Source of the DNA: MGIIb-Q1 sp964342465
GTDB lineage: Archaea > Thermoplasmatota > Poseidoniia > Poseidoniales > Thalassarchaeaceae
DNA: 64,000 nt
Reading direction: 5' to 3'
Assembly (NCBI GenBank): GCA_964342465.1
Contig: CAYFFQ010000001.1
Span: 281,515 to 345,514, forward strand
The translations under genes and the position numbers were made by a program. Shown piece after piece: positions 9,092-17,441 of the stretch (the first letter of the stretch is position 1; each line of letters opens with the position of its first letter). The notes beneath the pieces were generated by a model, which did not search any database, had not been told where the DNA came from, and saw nothing but the letters and a program-made list of their open reading frames with translations.

Positions 9092-10438
9092 GTGAAGCAA
9101 CCGCCAAGCCACTCCCGTCTTCTCTTCGCATTGACCATCTTCGCCCTCTGTGCCACATTGAGCACACCACCTCACAATTCTCTCGGGAACATCTATTCCG
9201 GACAATCATCCGATGCTGATACAGCGGGCGACTCTGAGAGAGTCACTTCCAATTGGACAGCGCATCTCCCAGTTTGGCAGGTGGGTGAAAAGTGGGTCTA
9301 CGACATCGTCCTCGACGCGAGGGAGATGGTGGCTAACTCGTCCGACCTTGAAGGTGCGGAATTGGACCCATTGGTGGGAGAAGCGACCATTGAAGTCATG
9401 GGTGTGGAAGAGAGAGATGTTGGCGGTGCAATCACTCCTGTCTATCGAATACTCACTGATGCCGAGGTAGTAGGAGATGGGAGGGATTTCCCTGCCCCTA
9501 TCCTTGGAAGGGTGGATGGTTATCTTACCTCTGGATTCACCCTCACCGAATACCTCAGGGTCGGCGACTTGGCGCTGGTGGAATATGACAAAGAGATTCA
9601 AATGAGATTCACTGCTGAGGTCGCCTTCGTTGAACAGACGGTGGAAGTTGCTGATTTCGTTGAGTCAGGCGCATATACACCGCCCCTAGAGTTCTATGAT
9701 TACCCGATGGCGGACAACGAATCGTGGAATTTAGTGACCAATCTGACCAAGACTTACAGTGGAAGCAGTGATGTGGTCACCCTACCCGAGCAACCCGAAT
9801 ACTTTGACCAAGAGTGGTTGTTCAACATCAATGAGAGTGGGGATGGTGGTTACGCTGGTTGTGAGAACAGCACCCGAGTCTGGCAGACCAACCCCGACGG
9901 AGAGGTTGAAGAGTGGAGGTGGTGGTGTCCAGCCGTCAATCAGTATTCGCGACGATGGACCAACGATATCGCCCTCGGTGGAGTGGATGCGGACCTTCAG
10001 TTGACCGCATACACAACCCCGACTTCCTCGATGTTCGTAGAAGTGGTTGTGCAACCGGAATCTACTCCCCTGAACAGCGAAGTTGATATTGTGGTCAACA
10101 TCACTGACTCATTCGGGAATGCTGTTGTAGGGGAGTCTGGGTTCATTTATCTTCATGGTGTCACACCACTGACATTCATTACCGACGAAAACGGAACATC
10201 ACAAGTGAGGATGCAGGTCGGGAACAGTATGGATGACACCCCCACTGCTGATGATTGGGCCACTCATGGGATCGTCGCCTATCTGCACGCCGACCAAAGT
10301 GTCGGGGCGACAACCGTGACGCTTGAAGGAAGTGCGATAGGTGGTCTGTTGAGAATTCATGCCAATAATCTTGCATATCACGCCTCATCAACGATGGCCT
10401 CCCAATCGGCAATGTTTGAGGCTTCGGTTAGATACTGA
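9092..10438 (+). CDS. Secreted protein of unknown function with a C-terminal Ig-like domain
   Basis: 448 residues from a GTG start. Hydrophobic residues 8-24 (SRLLFALTIFALCATLS) form a signal peptide. The mature part opens with WQVGEKWVYDIVLDAR, a W-x-Y pattern seen at the start of several exported archaeal beta-rich proteins, and ends with an Ig-like module (VVVQPESTPLNSEVDIVVNI, then FITDENGTSQVRMQV). There is no C-terminal membrane helix, so it is either released or held by another protein. Eight or so N-x-S/T sequons are candidates for the AglB encoded in this window. It converges with the 10444-11550 gene, leaving 5 bp between stops. I do not recognise the family. Confidence 0.7.
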   Translation: MKQPPSHSRLLFALTIFALCATLSTPPHNSLGNIYSGQSSDADTAGDSERVTSNWTAHLPVWQVGEKWVYDIVLDAREMVANSSDLEGAELDPLVGEATIEVMGVEERDVGGAITPVYRILTDAEVVGDGRDFPAPILGRVDGYLTSGFTLTEYLRVGDLALVEYDKEIQMRFTAEVAFVEQTVEVADFVESGAYTPPLEFYDYPMADNESWNLVTNLTKTYSGSSDVVTLPEQPEYFDQEWLFNINESGDGGYAGCENSTRVWQTNPDGEVEEWRWWCPAVNQYSRRWTNDIALGGVDADLQLTAYTTPTSSMFVEVVVQPESTPLNSEVDIVVNITDSFGNAVVGESGFIYLHGVTPLTFITDENGTSQVRMQVGNSMDDTPTADDWATHGIVAYLHADQSVGATTVTLEGSAIGGLLRIHANNLAYHASSTMASQSAMFEASVRY

Positions 10439-10443
10439 ACTCC

Positions 10444-11550
10444 TCACAGGTCAAGGTCATCCAAGGGGTCGTGTGGCTCGTCTTCTCCACTCTCATCTGC
10501 CGCCTCGCTGTCGCTTACAATCGGAATCACCGGAGCGGTCATTCGTGGTTTCGGCACCATACTCAGCCCGAATCGAGTGGCTCCGATTCCGATGACGACA
10601 AGAACCGCGAAACAGGCGAGCAGTATAGGCATCAGAGAATTAGTTGATTCATTCGCGTCGTGCGGTTCAGTGACATAATATCGATAGTCGACCAAGGTGG
10701 CCGAAAGGGTCAATGTTCCATTGTGCCATCTCTCCGTGCGCGCAAGAAATCCCTCAGAGCGGAAGAAATCGACGGTCGTGGTGTTATCGGAAAGGTCAAC
10801 CCTCTCGACAGCCAAGGTGTCGTGCCTCTTTTCGTTGAGGTCGCCATAGTGAACATCCCTCTCACCTAACACACGAAATGCAACCTGTGTCACATTGGAG
10901 TGGTTGTATTCCCTCTCAGACCAGAGGCCGTGGTTTTCGCGAACCCTCTCAGTGCCACTCACTTCAACCCTCTCTTCGACATCCCAGATTCCTCCGAGTT
11001 CAACTCTCACGGGGAAATGCCCAACCCTCTCGACGAGTTTGACTTCTCTCAGTTCGTGTTCAAGGAGGTTTTCTTCCCCCCCACCGGAAAATGTCGTGGT
11101 GGTGCTCGTCACGCTGTCCAGTTTTTCCCAACCGGCAGTTCCACGCGCCTGCCAATGGGTCGCGTAGTGAGTGATGCTCATGTTCAGGGTGTCGTTGTCG
11201 TAGTTGGTGGTATTTGCCTGCCAACCGACGGAGATGTTGACGGTGTGACTGATTTCCGCCTTGATACAATCACCGGACCAAGAGAGGATGGTGCATACTT
11301 CGTTTCCCTTATGGGTGACGCGCAATTCTTCCACATCGTTCAGGGTTACCCCTTCGAAGTTCTCTTCGCCTTCCCACTGTTCTCTCAGTTTTGCTGTCAG
11401 TGATTCAGAGTATCCCTCGTAGACGAACCAGTCATCGGGAGTGTAGTCCGGATTGCTCACCATCTCTATTGCCGATACATGAGGCAGAGGGATGAAGAGG
11501 ATGATTAATAGGCAGATGAAAGCGTTACGCCCACACTTGACCAGCCTCAT
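10444..11550 (-). CDS. Anchored surface protein of unknown function with acidic DDLDL tail
   Basis: 368 residues. A signal peptide (FICLLIILFIPLPHVSA) is followed by a beta-rich ectodomain beginning DDWFVYEGYSESL, reminiscent of the W-x-Y opening of the neighbour at 9092. A single membrane helix (MPILLACFAVLVVIGIGA, about residues 303-322) leads to a short cytoplasmic tail rich in Asp/Glu that ends DPLDDLDL. Two cysteines flank a short loop (VCTILSWSGDCIK). No ribosome site is obvious before the ATG at 11550, so it may be leaderless. The tail resembles those of the genes at 16342 and 20398. No function can be assigned. Confidence 0.7.
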   Translation of the reverse strand: MRLVKCGRNAFICLLIILFIPLPHVSAIEMVSNPDYTPDDWFVYEGYSESLTAKLREQWEGEENFEGVTLNDVEELRVTHKGNEVCTILSWSGDCIKAEISHTVNISVGWQANTTNYDNDTLNMSITHYATHWQARGTAGWEKLDSVTSTTTTFSGGGEENLLEHELREVKLVERVGHFPVRVELGGIWDVEERVEVSGTERVRENHGLWSEREYNHSNVTQVAFRVLGERDVHYGDLNEKRHDTLAVERVDLSDNTTTVDFFRSEGFLARTERWHNGTLTLSATLVDYRYYVTEPHDANESTNSLMPILLACFAVLVVIGIGATRFGLSMVPKPRMTAPVIPIVSDSEAADESGEDEPHDPLDDLDL

Positions 11551-11618
11551 GTTGTAGCAAGGTGAGAGTTTTTGTTTTCAGCGTGACGGCGGAATGGGGC
11601 AGATTCAAAGCGATTAGG

Positions 11619-11637
11619 GCTCACCCAAAGGGTGAGC
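11619..11637 (+). promoter_or_regulatory. Perfect 8-bp inverted repeat, AAA spacer, upstream of subtilase
   Basis: GCTCACCC-AAA-GGGTGAGC ends 21 nt before the ATG at 11659. The right arm resembles a ribosome site (GGGTGAG), although the better site for this gene is AGGTGGAG just before the ATG. It could be an mRNA hairpin or a protein-binding dyad. Confidence 0.5.
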
Positions 11638-11658
11638 GATATGCAGGTGGAGTCAGGT

Positions 11659-13650
11659 ATGAACCTCAAGCGAGTCGTCATTTTGACGATAAACCTCTCA
11701 GTGATGGCCCTGTTCATCATGCCGTTGATTGGTGCTGCTGCTACCATTCCCGCTTCTGAGGGGGGCGCTCTGAAACCGTGGTGGGAGACTACCAACATGG
11801 ACAAGGATGGCGATAAGATTCACGATGCCATTCCGATAGCAATTCGTAGCACTCAGCGCGATTGGGTTGACGCTGAGGGGCGCATCGGAGTCATCGTTGA
11901 TTTTGACCACACACCGACTGAAGCGGATGAAAGAATGTTGGAAAAGAGGGTGGATTTCAGAGTTGAGTTCAGGTATCATCTGATAGATTCAATCGCCGGA
12001 ACCGTCGAAACCAGCAGGATTGGGACTCTTGCCAATCTCCCCGGTGTCGTGCTGGTCGAAATTGACGGAATACTGACCATCCAAATGGAGGATGTGAAAG
12101 AAGTTCACGGGGTCACTAATGTTTGGGATGAGACAGGTTACACAGGTGCAGGCTCAGTCGTGGCCATCATCGATACCGGTATTGACGGCAACCACACTGG
12201 TCTTGATGACCTTGATGATGACAATTCCACAAATGACCCGAAAATCATAGGATTCTATGATGTAATCAACGCCCCCGACCAGACCAACGGTACCGATGTC
12301 ACGCCTTATGACGACCAAGGTCACGGAAGTCACTGCGCCGGTATCACTGCGGGAACCGGAGCGCCGACCTACGAGCATGTCGGCATCGCCCCAGAGGCGC
12401 AACTCGTCGGGGTGAAGGTACTCGACTCCGGCGGTTCTGGTTCATTCGCACAGGTGATGCAGGGGATGCAGTGGACGGTTGACAATCGTCACAAATTCAA
12501 CATCAGAGCCGCCTCGATGAGTCTCGGCGGCCCTGGTGCATCAGAATGGACCGCAAGTGAACAGGAGAGCACCAACCGGATGGCCAACGAGATGGTCAGG
12601 GCAGGTATTGCCCTCTTCATCGCTGCCGGCAATTCAGCCTTTTCCGCCCAGATAGGAACCCCCGGCAGCGCCGAGGATGTCATCACGGTGGGTGCGCTGG
12701 ACAAGGACACCGGCATCGCCATCTATTCATCTCAAGGACCGACTGAAGAGGGTAGAATCAAGCCAAACATAGCCTTTGTCGGAAGCAATGTCATGTCAGT
12801 GGAAGCAAACAGCGGCGATGGCTACACATCTATGTCTGGGACCAGCATGGCGACTCCCGGAGCCGCCGGCCTCGCCGCTCTCATGTATCAAGCCAATCCA
12901 GACCTCTCACCTTTCGATGTCCGTAACATCATGCAGGAGACTGCCACCTATCGGCAATGTCACTACCTGCTCAAGAACGAACCTTGTGCTGAAGACCTCA
13001 TCCCCAAGAATCGTCAGAACAATGTCTACGGACATGGTCATACGAATGCAGAACCCTCGGTAATGGAAGCAGCCAACAGGGTGTTCGGCTTAACCCTCTC
13101 AATCAATGTATCATCCTTGACAGAAACCGCTAGTGACAACAAGGTTCACATCGGACCGGGTGAAGTGGTTGATTTCAACATCATTGGAGAACCTGCCGGC
13201 AAGGTTCAATGGCGAACATGGGATATGCGTGACTACTGGTCTGACCATCCTGATTTCATAGCCGGTGATACAGATTTCGCCATCACGCACGCCATGCTGA
13301 ATGACCGACTCAAGTACCTGCCGGGCAACGAGGTGGTGGGCAACCAGACCATCATCGTTAGGGCTATCACAGGGGATAACGCATCAACCAACGCGGTGGT
13401 TCACCTGCATGTCATGGGCGACACTCCTCTCACAGTTGGGCAAGAGGGTGGGGGAATTGATGGATTGGTTCTGCTTCTCGCAGCCCTGTTGTTCATCTTC
13501 GCCATCGGCTTGGTGGTCATGTTCCTCATGCTCCGTGGCGTCATCTCCTCTCCTGACAGATGGGCGGAGGTCATTGAAGGCGATGACTTCGGTGACCGCG
13601 AGATGATGGATGGAGAGTTGCTCGACATCATCTCAGGCGACTCCGGTTGA
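11659..13650 (+). CDS. Subtilisin-family serine protease with C-terminal membrane anchor
   Basis: 663 residues. The ATG at 11659 is preferred over the GTG at 11632 because AGGTGGAG lies 6 nt before it and it gives a compact signal peptide (LTINLSVMALFIMPLIGAA). An I9-like propeptide follows (IGVIVDFDHTPTEADERM to LVEIDG). The S8 catalytic domain has the full triad: D172 in IIDTGIDGNHTGLDD, H222 in DDQGHGSHCAGITAG and S396 in SGTSMATPGAAG. A beta module and a membrane helix (VLLLAALLFIFAIGLVVMFL, about 610-632) precede a 30-residue acidic cytoplasmic tail. It should act outside the cell, tethered to the membrane, on proteins or peptides. The next gene starts 42 bp downstream. Confidence 0.93.
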   Translation: MNLKRVVILTINLSVMALFIMPLIGAAATIPASEGGALKPWWETTNMDKDGDKIHDAIPIAIRSTQRDWVDAEGRIGVIVDFDHTPTEADERMLEKRVDFRVEFRYHLIDSIAGTVETSRIGTLANLPGVVLVEIDGILTIQMEDVKEVHGVTNVWDETGYTGAGSVVAIIDTGIDGNHTGLDDLDDDNSTNDPKIIGFYDVINAPDQTNGTDVTPYDDQGHGSHCAGITAGTGAPTYEHVGIAPEAQLVGVKVLDSGGSGSFAQVMQGMQWTVDNRHKFNIRAASMSLGGPGASEWTASEQESTNRMANEMVRAGIALFIAAGNSAFSAQIGTPGSAEDVITVGALDKDTGIAIYSSQGPTEEGRIKPNIAFVGSNVMSVEANSGDGYTSMSGTSMATPGAAGLAALMYQANPDLSPFDVRNIMQETATYRQCHYLLKNEPCAEDLIPKNRQNNVYGHGHTNAEPSVMEAANRVFGLTLSINVSSLTETASDNKVHIGPGEVVDFNIIGEPAGKVQWRTWDMRDYWSDHPDFIAGDTDFAITHAMLNDRLKYLPGNEVVGNQTIIVRAITGDNASTNAVVHLHVMGDTPLTVGQEGGGIDGLVLLLAALLFIFAIGLVVMFLMLRGVISSPDRWAEVIEGDDFGDREMMDGELLDIISGDSG

Positions 13651-13692
13651 GCCATCCAGTTTGGATTCCTCTCTATCGTGAGGTGTTGAATA

Positions 13693-14544
13693 ATGGGTTG
13701 GCCAATCCTCATCTCAGCACTTATCGCCGGGTTGGCGGCGATAACTGTCACAGTGGTGATTGAGAAATGGGGTGGCCTACATGGTGGGGCGTTGGCTACA
13801 GTACCCTCAACCATCATTCCTGCAGCCATCGGTATTTGGTATGGCTCAGAAAGTGTTGAGACATTTCAGTCGGCCATGTACATAGTTCCTCTCGGGTTGG
13901 TGGTCAATGGGCTCTTCCTTTACATGTGGCGTATCCTCCCCTCGAGAATACCGCACCACCCCCTCACTCTTCGTCTGACCATGATTTCGACCCTTTCTCT
14001 CATTGTCTGGGCTGCTGCTGCCGCTGCCGGCATTGAATTATTCATCAGATTGATTGCTATCGGGGTTCCTAGCCTCACTCTCGCTGTCGCATGGCTATGC
14101 ACAGGTCTTATTTTCGGTCTGCTCTCGACCCGCACCCATCGTCCAACTCCGCGCGGTAAGAGGAAGGTAAGCACATTGACACTCGTAGCCCGCGGTTTGG
14201 CTGCCGCCATTTCCATCGGGGCTGCAGTCTGGTTGGCTGGTATCGGCATACCGCTGCTGAGCGGAATAATGACCATATTTCCAGCCATATTCCTCACCAG
14301 CATGGTCGCCCTCTGGCTGGCTCAAGGCGAAGCCGTTCCAGCAGGAGCAATCGGACCGATGATATTCGGGGCTCAATCGGTATCCCTCTTCGCGATACTA
14401 GTGGCTAGCCTATACCCTCACACATCTACCATTGTCGGTCTTTCCGTTACAACAATGGCGGCTTGGGTGGTCTCGGTGGGGGCAGTCAACTTGCCAGTTT
14501 GGTATTATCTAAGGAGCAGGTCAGAGGGAGTTGAATTGGTGTAG
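13693..14544 (+). CDS. Polytopic membrane protein with two internal repeats, function unknown
   Basis: 283 residues, about eight or nine hydrophobic helices. Two halves look alike: GGLHGGALATVPSTIIPAAI in the first and PLLSGIMTIFPAIFLTSMVA in the second, each followed by a small-residue helix. This Gly-rich plus Phe/Val-Pro pattern recalls the small GlpM/DUF3147 membrane family, but that is a visual impression only. It lies 42 bp behind the anchored subtilase on the same strand. The second half ends with a basic tail (YYLRSRSEG). No substrate can be proposed. Confidence 0.65.
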   Translation: MGWPILISALIAGLAAITVTVVIEKWGGLHGGALATVPSTIIPAAIGIWYGSESVETFQSAMYIVPLGLVVNGLFLYMWRILPSRIPHHPLTLRLTMISTLSLIVWAAAAAAGIELFIRLIAIGVPSLTLAVAWLCTGLIFGLLSTRTHRPTPRGKRKVSTLTLVARGLAAAISIGAAVWLAGIGIPLLSGIMTIFPAIFLTSMVALWLAQGEAVPAGAIGPMIFGAQSVSLFAILVASLYPHTSTIVGLSVTTMAAWVVSVGAVNLPVWYYLRSRSEGVELV

Positions 14545-14562
14545 GATGGTGGATGCTACACC
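14538..14562 (+). terminator. Possible stem-loop at the end of the 13693 gene
   Basis: GGTGTAG (overlapping the stop codon) pairs with CTACACC after an 11-nt loop. No strong T-run follows, so its action as a terminator is uncertain. Confidence 0.25.
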
Positions 14563-14781
14563 CACTCCTAAACATCGTTTATTCACCAATCGGAGCAATA
14601 ACTCAGGACGATTAACCTACTACCCCCGAGACATTGAAACTTGATGTACAGGAGTAATACGATTTTGAGCCGTATTGAAAGCCATACCTCTCCTTGGCCC
14701 CATCAGGGCGGAGATAGTGTAATGGGGATAGGTGCATTGAAAATGAACAACAAGCCCCCGTCACTGATGGAGGGGTGACTG

Positions 14782-16032
14782 TTGGGCGACAAGCGATACA
14801 TCAGAGATGCCCTTCATGGAGACATCATCCTTCCCGACACAGTCAGCAGAATCGTCGATACTCAGACCTTTCAGCGGCTCCGCTACATCCAACAGTTGGC
14901 AACATGTCATTACGCATTTCCTTCGGCGACACATACCCGTTTTTCCCATTCCATAGGGGTTTTTCACCTCGCTACCCGCTTGGTTGCGTTACTCAGAGAG
15001 CGACACCCTCGAAAAATTAGTGACCGAGATGCTGAACTCGTCCCCCTCGCGGCCCTCTTACACGACGTCGGGCATCCACCCTTCTCACACATGTTCGAGA
15101 CACCTGAGGTTTTCACAACCTACGCCTCCCATGAACAGTGGGGTAGGGCGATGATGGTTGACCATGAGTGTGACCTCTCACGTTCGCTATGTGAACAACT
15201 TGGGGATGATGTCAAGAGATTGCTCGCCATCATGGAAGGTGATGAGTCAGTGGAACCATTTCTACATGAGATTGTTTCATCACAACTCGATGTCGACCGC
15301 CTTGATTATCTGATGCGTGACCAGTTTGTGACCGGAGCGGATGTCGGTGGATTCGATATGGAGCGGATTCTCAGAGCCATCAGGATTTCAACTGATGGAC
15401 ACCTCGTCATCAGCGAAGAATCGGTCTCAGCGGTGGAAGCGTATCTAGTCACCAGACTACACATGTATCAATCAGTATATTTCCACAAACTCACCATGCT
15501 CACTTCCGTCTACTATGTCAGAGCCCTGAACAGAGCGCGACAATTGCACGAAGAAGGCTCACTCCCTCTCTCATTGAAGATGCGAGACATGCTTTCGAGC
15601 AGGACACTAACCCCCTATCGATACTCCCAGTTGACCGACCCGTTCGTCATCGCTGATGTTTTCCATTGGTCGGACCATGATGATGAGATTCTTTCCGGTT
15701 ATGCGCGAAGACTCTCCAGCCGCGACCATTTTCACAAGAGAATTAGAATTGTCATGGATGAAAACTCAGTTTCTGATGTGCGAGACGGACTTTCGGACAT
15801 TCTGCAAGAACACGGTTATGATGAGCAACATGACTTGATACACACTCGCCTCTCCAAGGAGGGATACATGCCCTACAAAGGTGGTGTCAGGCTTGAGGAT
15901 GGGAGGGATGTTTCTGAGGTATCTCCGATGATTGCCTCGATGTCCGAGCCGTTCACCTCATCGATGCTCTTCGTGCCGGCTGATGTGCGAGAGGAATGCG
16001 AGCGTTACATACGAGCCACCCAAGTCCGATGA
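14782..16032 (+). CDS. HD-superfamily phosphohydrolase (COG1078-type)
   Basis: 416 residues from a TTG start. An in-frame TGA lies two codons upstream, and GGAGGGG sits 6 nt before the TTG. The N-terminus has the COG1078 signature: ALHGDIILPDTVSRIVDT, then FQRLRYIQQLATCHYAFPSA, then THTRFSHSIGV. The HD metal site is LLHDVGHPPFSHMFE (H94, D95), and DVDRLDYLMRD is a further metal-ligand segment. Relatives include dNTP triphosphohydrolases and other nucleotide phosphohydrolases, and this one is probably a cytoplasmic dNTPase-like enzyme. No signal peptide. A 10-codon ORF (14742-14777) ends just before the start and could couple translation, but this may be chance. Confidence 0.88.
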   Translation: MGDKRYIRDALHGDIILPDTVSRIVDTQTFQRLRYIQQLATCHYAFPSATHTRFSHSIGVFHLATRLVALLRERHPRKISDRDAELVPLAALLHDVGHPPFSHMFETPEVFTTYASHEQWGRAMMVDHECDLSRSLCEQLGDDVKRLLAIMEGDESVEPFLHEIVSSQLDVDRLDYLMRDQFVTGADVGGFDMERILRAIRISTDGHLVISEESVSAVEAYLVTRLHMYQSVYFHKLTMLTSVYYVRALNRARQLHEEGSLPLSLKMRDMLSSRTLTPYRYSQLTDPFVIADVFHWSDHDDEILSGYARRLSSRDHFHKRIRIVMDENSVSDVRDGLSDILQEHGYDEQHDLIHTRLSKEGYMPYKGGVRLEDGRDVSEVSPMIASMSEPFTSSMLFVPADVREECERYIRATQVR

Positions 16033-16039
16033 AGGGCTT

Positions 16040-16136
16040 GGTTGCGGCCATCGCTGTTCACATCCTGATGTGCAGTAGTTTGCGCCTCGTAGGTAGGATG
16101 AGTGGCTAGGTTGCAGCCATCGCTGTTCACATCCTG
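16040..16136. repeat. Two 28-bp direct repeats, 69 bp apart
   Basis: GGTTGC(G/A)GCCATCGCTG... occurs at 16040-16067 and again at 16109-16136 with one mismatch over 28 bp. The pair fills the gap between the HD gene (plus) and the tRNA (minus), which converge. No coding function is supported. Confidence 0.8.
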
Positions 16137-16174
16137 GTCTGCGACAAATAATGAAGAGCAGAGATGAATCAAGG

Positions 16175-16249
16175 TGGGCCTGACCGGATTCGAACCGATG
16201 GCTACTCGGTTATGAGCCGAGTGCTCTAACCAGACTAAGCTACAGGCCC
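16175..16249 (-). tRNA. tRNA with CAU anticodon (elongator Met, or Ile2)
   Basis: 75 nt fold into a complete cloverleaf: acceptor GGGCCTG/CAGGCCC, D stem GCTT/GAGC (one G-T pair), anticodon stem CTCGG/CCGAG with loop CTCATAA, and T stem ATCGG/CCGGT around TTCGAAT. The discriminator is A and CCA is not encoded. There is no intron. The 5' end is not that of an archaeal initiator (AGC...). CAU without initiator features means either elongator tRNA-Met or the AUA-reading tRNA-Ile2, whose C34 is converted to agmatidine in archaea. Sequence alone does not separate these confidently. Confidence 0.95.
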
Positions 16250-16341
16250 CCGCTCCGCCGGTGATGCCTGCCATTGTTGAAAGTTGGCTTTGATACGGAT
16301 GCGCCCGCACGCTGAAATAGGATTGGCTGAGAGGCGCAATC

Positions 16342-17361
16342 ATGCGGTGCGAAAAGTTCGCTTCGGCGGTGACCACATCCCTTCTCATCGGCACCATCCT
16401 TGCCCTCTTTGCCGCGCCTGCGTCGGCGCAGTTGGGCAATCCCAACCCCGCAATCAATCTGACCTGTGAGGGAGAAATTGTGGAAATCGATGTCAGTCCG
16501 GGTGCCAGCAGGGTGGGCTCATTGGATTGCTTGTTGGAGAACCCCTCTATCCATCAAGAGGATGTCAATATCTCAGTCGATGAGATAGACCTTCAGGTCT
16601 CCTATCCCAACAGCATCTCGGTGGCGCCGAACAGTGATACAACATTCACCGTCAGTTGGGCGGGCGAAATCGGCGCACCGGTAGCCTCGTTCTCCACCAT
16701 AGTGGAAGCGACCGTCACCACAGTGAACGGTCTGCCGTACCCCTTGGGTGAATCAAAGAGTGAGAGTGTGACGGTTGACATTCTTCCGTTTGGGCGGCCG
16801 TGGATTGACATTTCAGGGCAGGAGTTGGCGCTTGAACATGGTCAGAGTTCGACGGTGAATTTCTCACTTCGCAACACTGGAAATGCCGAGGATACGCTGC
16901 GGGTCACCATTGAAAACCAGAGCGGTTTGGAACAGTTCGGATTCACCTTCGACTACTCAGCCACTTCTGCGAGGTTGGGGGTCAACGAATCAGAGGAGAT
17001 CACCCTCACCATCACCGCATCTGAAGAGATTCTTGACGGCTCATTCGTCGTCATCCTTCAGGCTACGAGCGAGATGGCAGAAGATGATGGTGAACCTTGG
17101 GTGGTGGAGGAGAACTTCAGATTACAATCTCTTGCCAAGGAAGAATCCTTCCTCACGACATCAGTTGACAGTGTACCTGCTTGGGCCATCACCACAACTA
17201 TGGTGCTGGCCGGTTTGGCTGTCGTTGGTGTCATCGTGGTGGCTGTCAGAGTGATGCTTTCCAAGCGTGGTGGGATGAAAATATCCGGCGACAGCGCCGC
17301 AGACGTTGATTTTGAATTCGACGATGAGGAGTTCGCAGATTTCGAGTTGGATGACCTTTGA
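16342..17361 (+). CDS. Anchored surface protein, paralogue of the next gene, with acidic DDL tail
   Basis: 339 residues. A signal peptide (SLLIGTILALFAAPASA) is cut before QLGNPNPAINLTC. Two beta-sandwich modules follow; the second, starting near residue 155, looks like a NEW3/CARDB-type module (ELALEHGQSSTVNFSLRNTG). A membrane helix (WAITTTMVLAGLAVVGVIVV) and a basic stop-transfer lead to a very acidic tail ending FADFELDDL. The first module matches the downstream gene: NP-x-C, I-V-PGA-R-G, then a second cysteine before NP and EDV-I-V. The pair is therefore a tandem duplication. The two cysteines may form a disulfide outside the cell. Confidence 0.75.
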   Translation: MRCEKFASAVTTSLLIGTILALFAAPASAQLGNPNPAINLTCEGEIVEIDVSPGASRVGSLDCLLENPSIHQEDVNISVDEIDLQVSYPNSISVAPNSDTTFTVSWAGEIGAPVASFSTIVEATVTTVNGLPYPLGESKSESVTVDILPFGRPWIDISGQELALEHGQSSTVNFSLRNTGNAEDTLRVTIENQSGLEQFGFTFDYSATSARLGVNESEEITLTITASEEILDGSFVVILQATSEMAEDDGEPWVVEENFRLQSLAKEESFLTTSVDSVPAWAITTTMVLAGLAVVGVIVVAVRVMLSKRGGMKISGDSAADVDFEFDDEEFADFELDDL

Positions 17362-17423
17362 ATCAGTTGCAACTATCAAGCATCCTACTGCCCCATATCC
17401 TTAAAACCGATGGACTGTGACAA

Positions 17424-17438
17424 CTCACCGTAGGTGAG
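17424..17438 (+). promoter_or_regulatory. Hairpin that contains the ribosome site of the 17442 gene
   Basis: CTCACC-GTA-GGTGAG ends 3 nt before the ATG at 17442. The right arm is the Shine-Dalgarno sequence itself and the left arm copies the anti-Shine-Dalgarno of 16S rRNA. If transcribed, this would hide the ribosome site. CTTAAAAC near 17400 is a possible TATA element. Confidence 0.5.
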
Positions 17439-17441
17439 GAT

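Noticed and set aside
16005..16457. Minus-strand 150-codon frame covering the repeats and tRNA
   Set aside because: It overlaps the tRNA gene on the same strand and the start of a clear exported-protein gene on the other.
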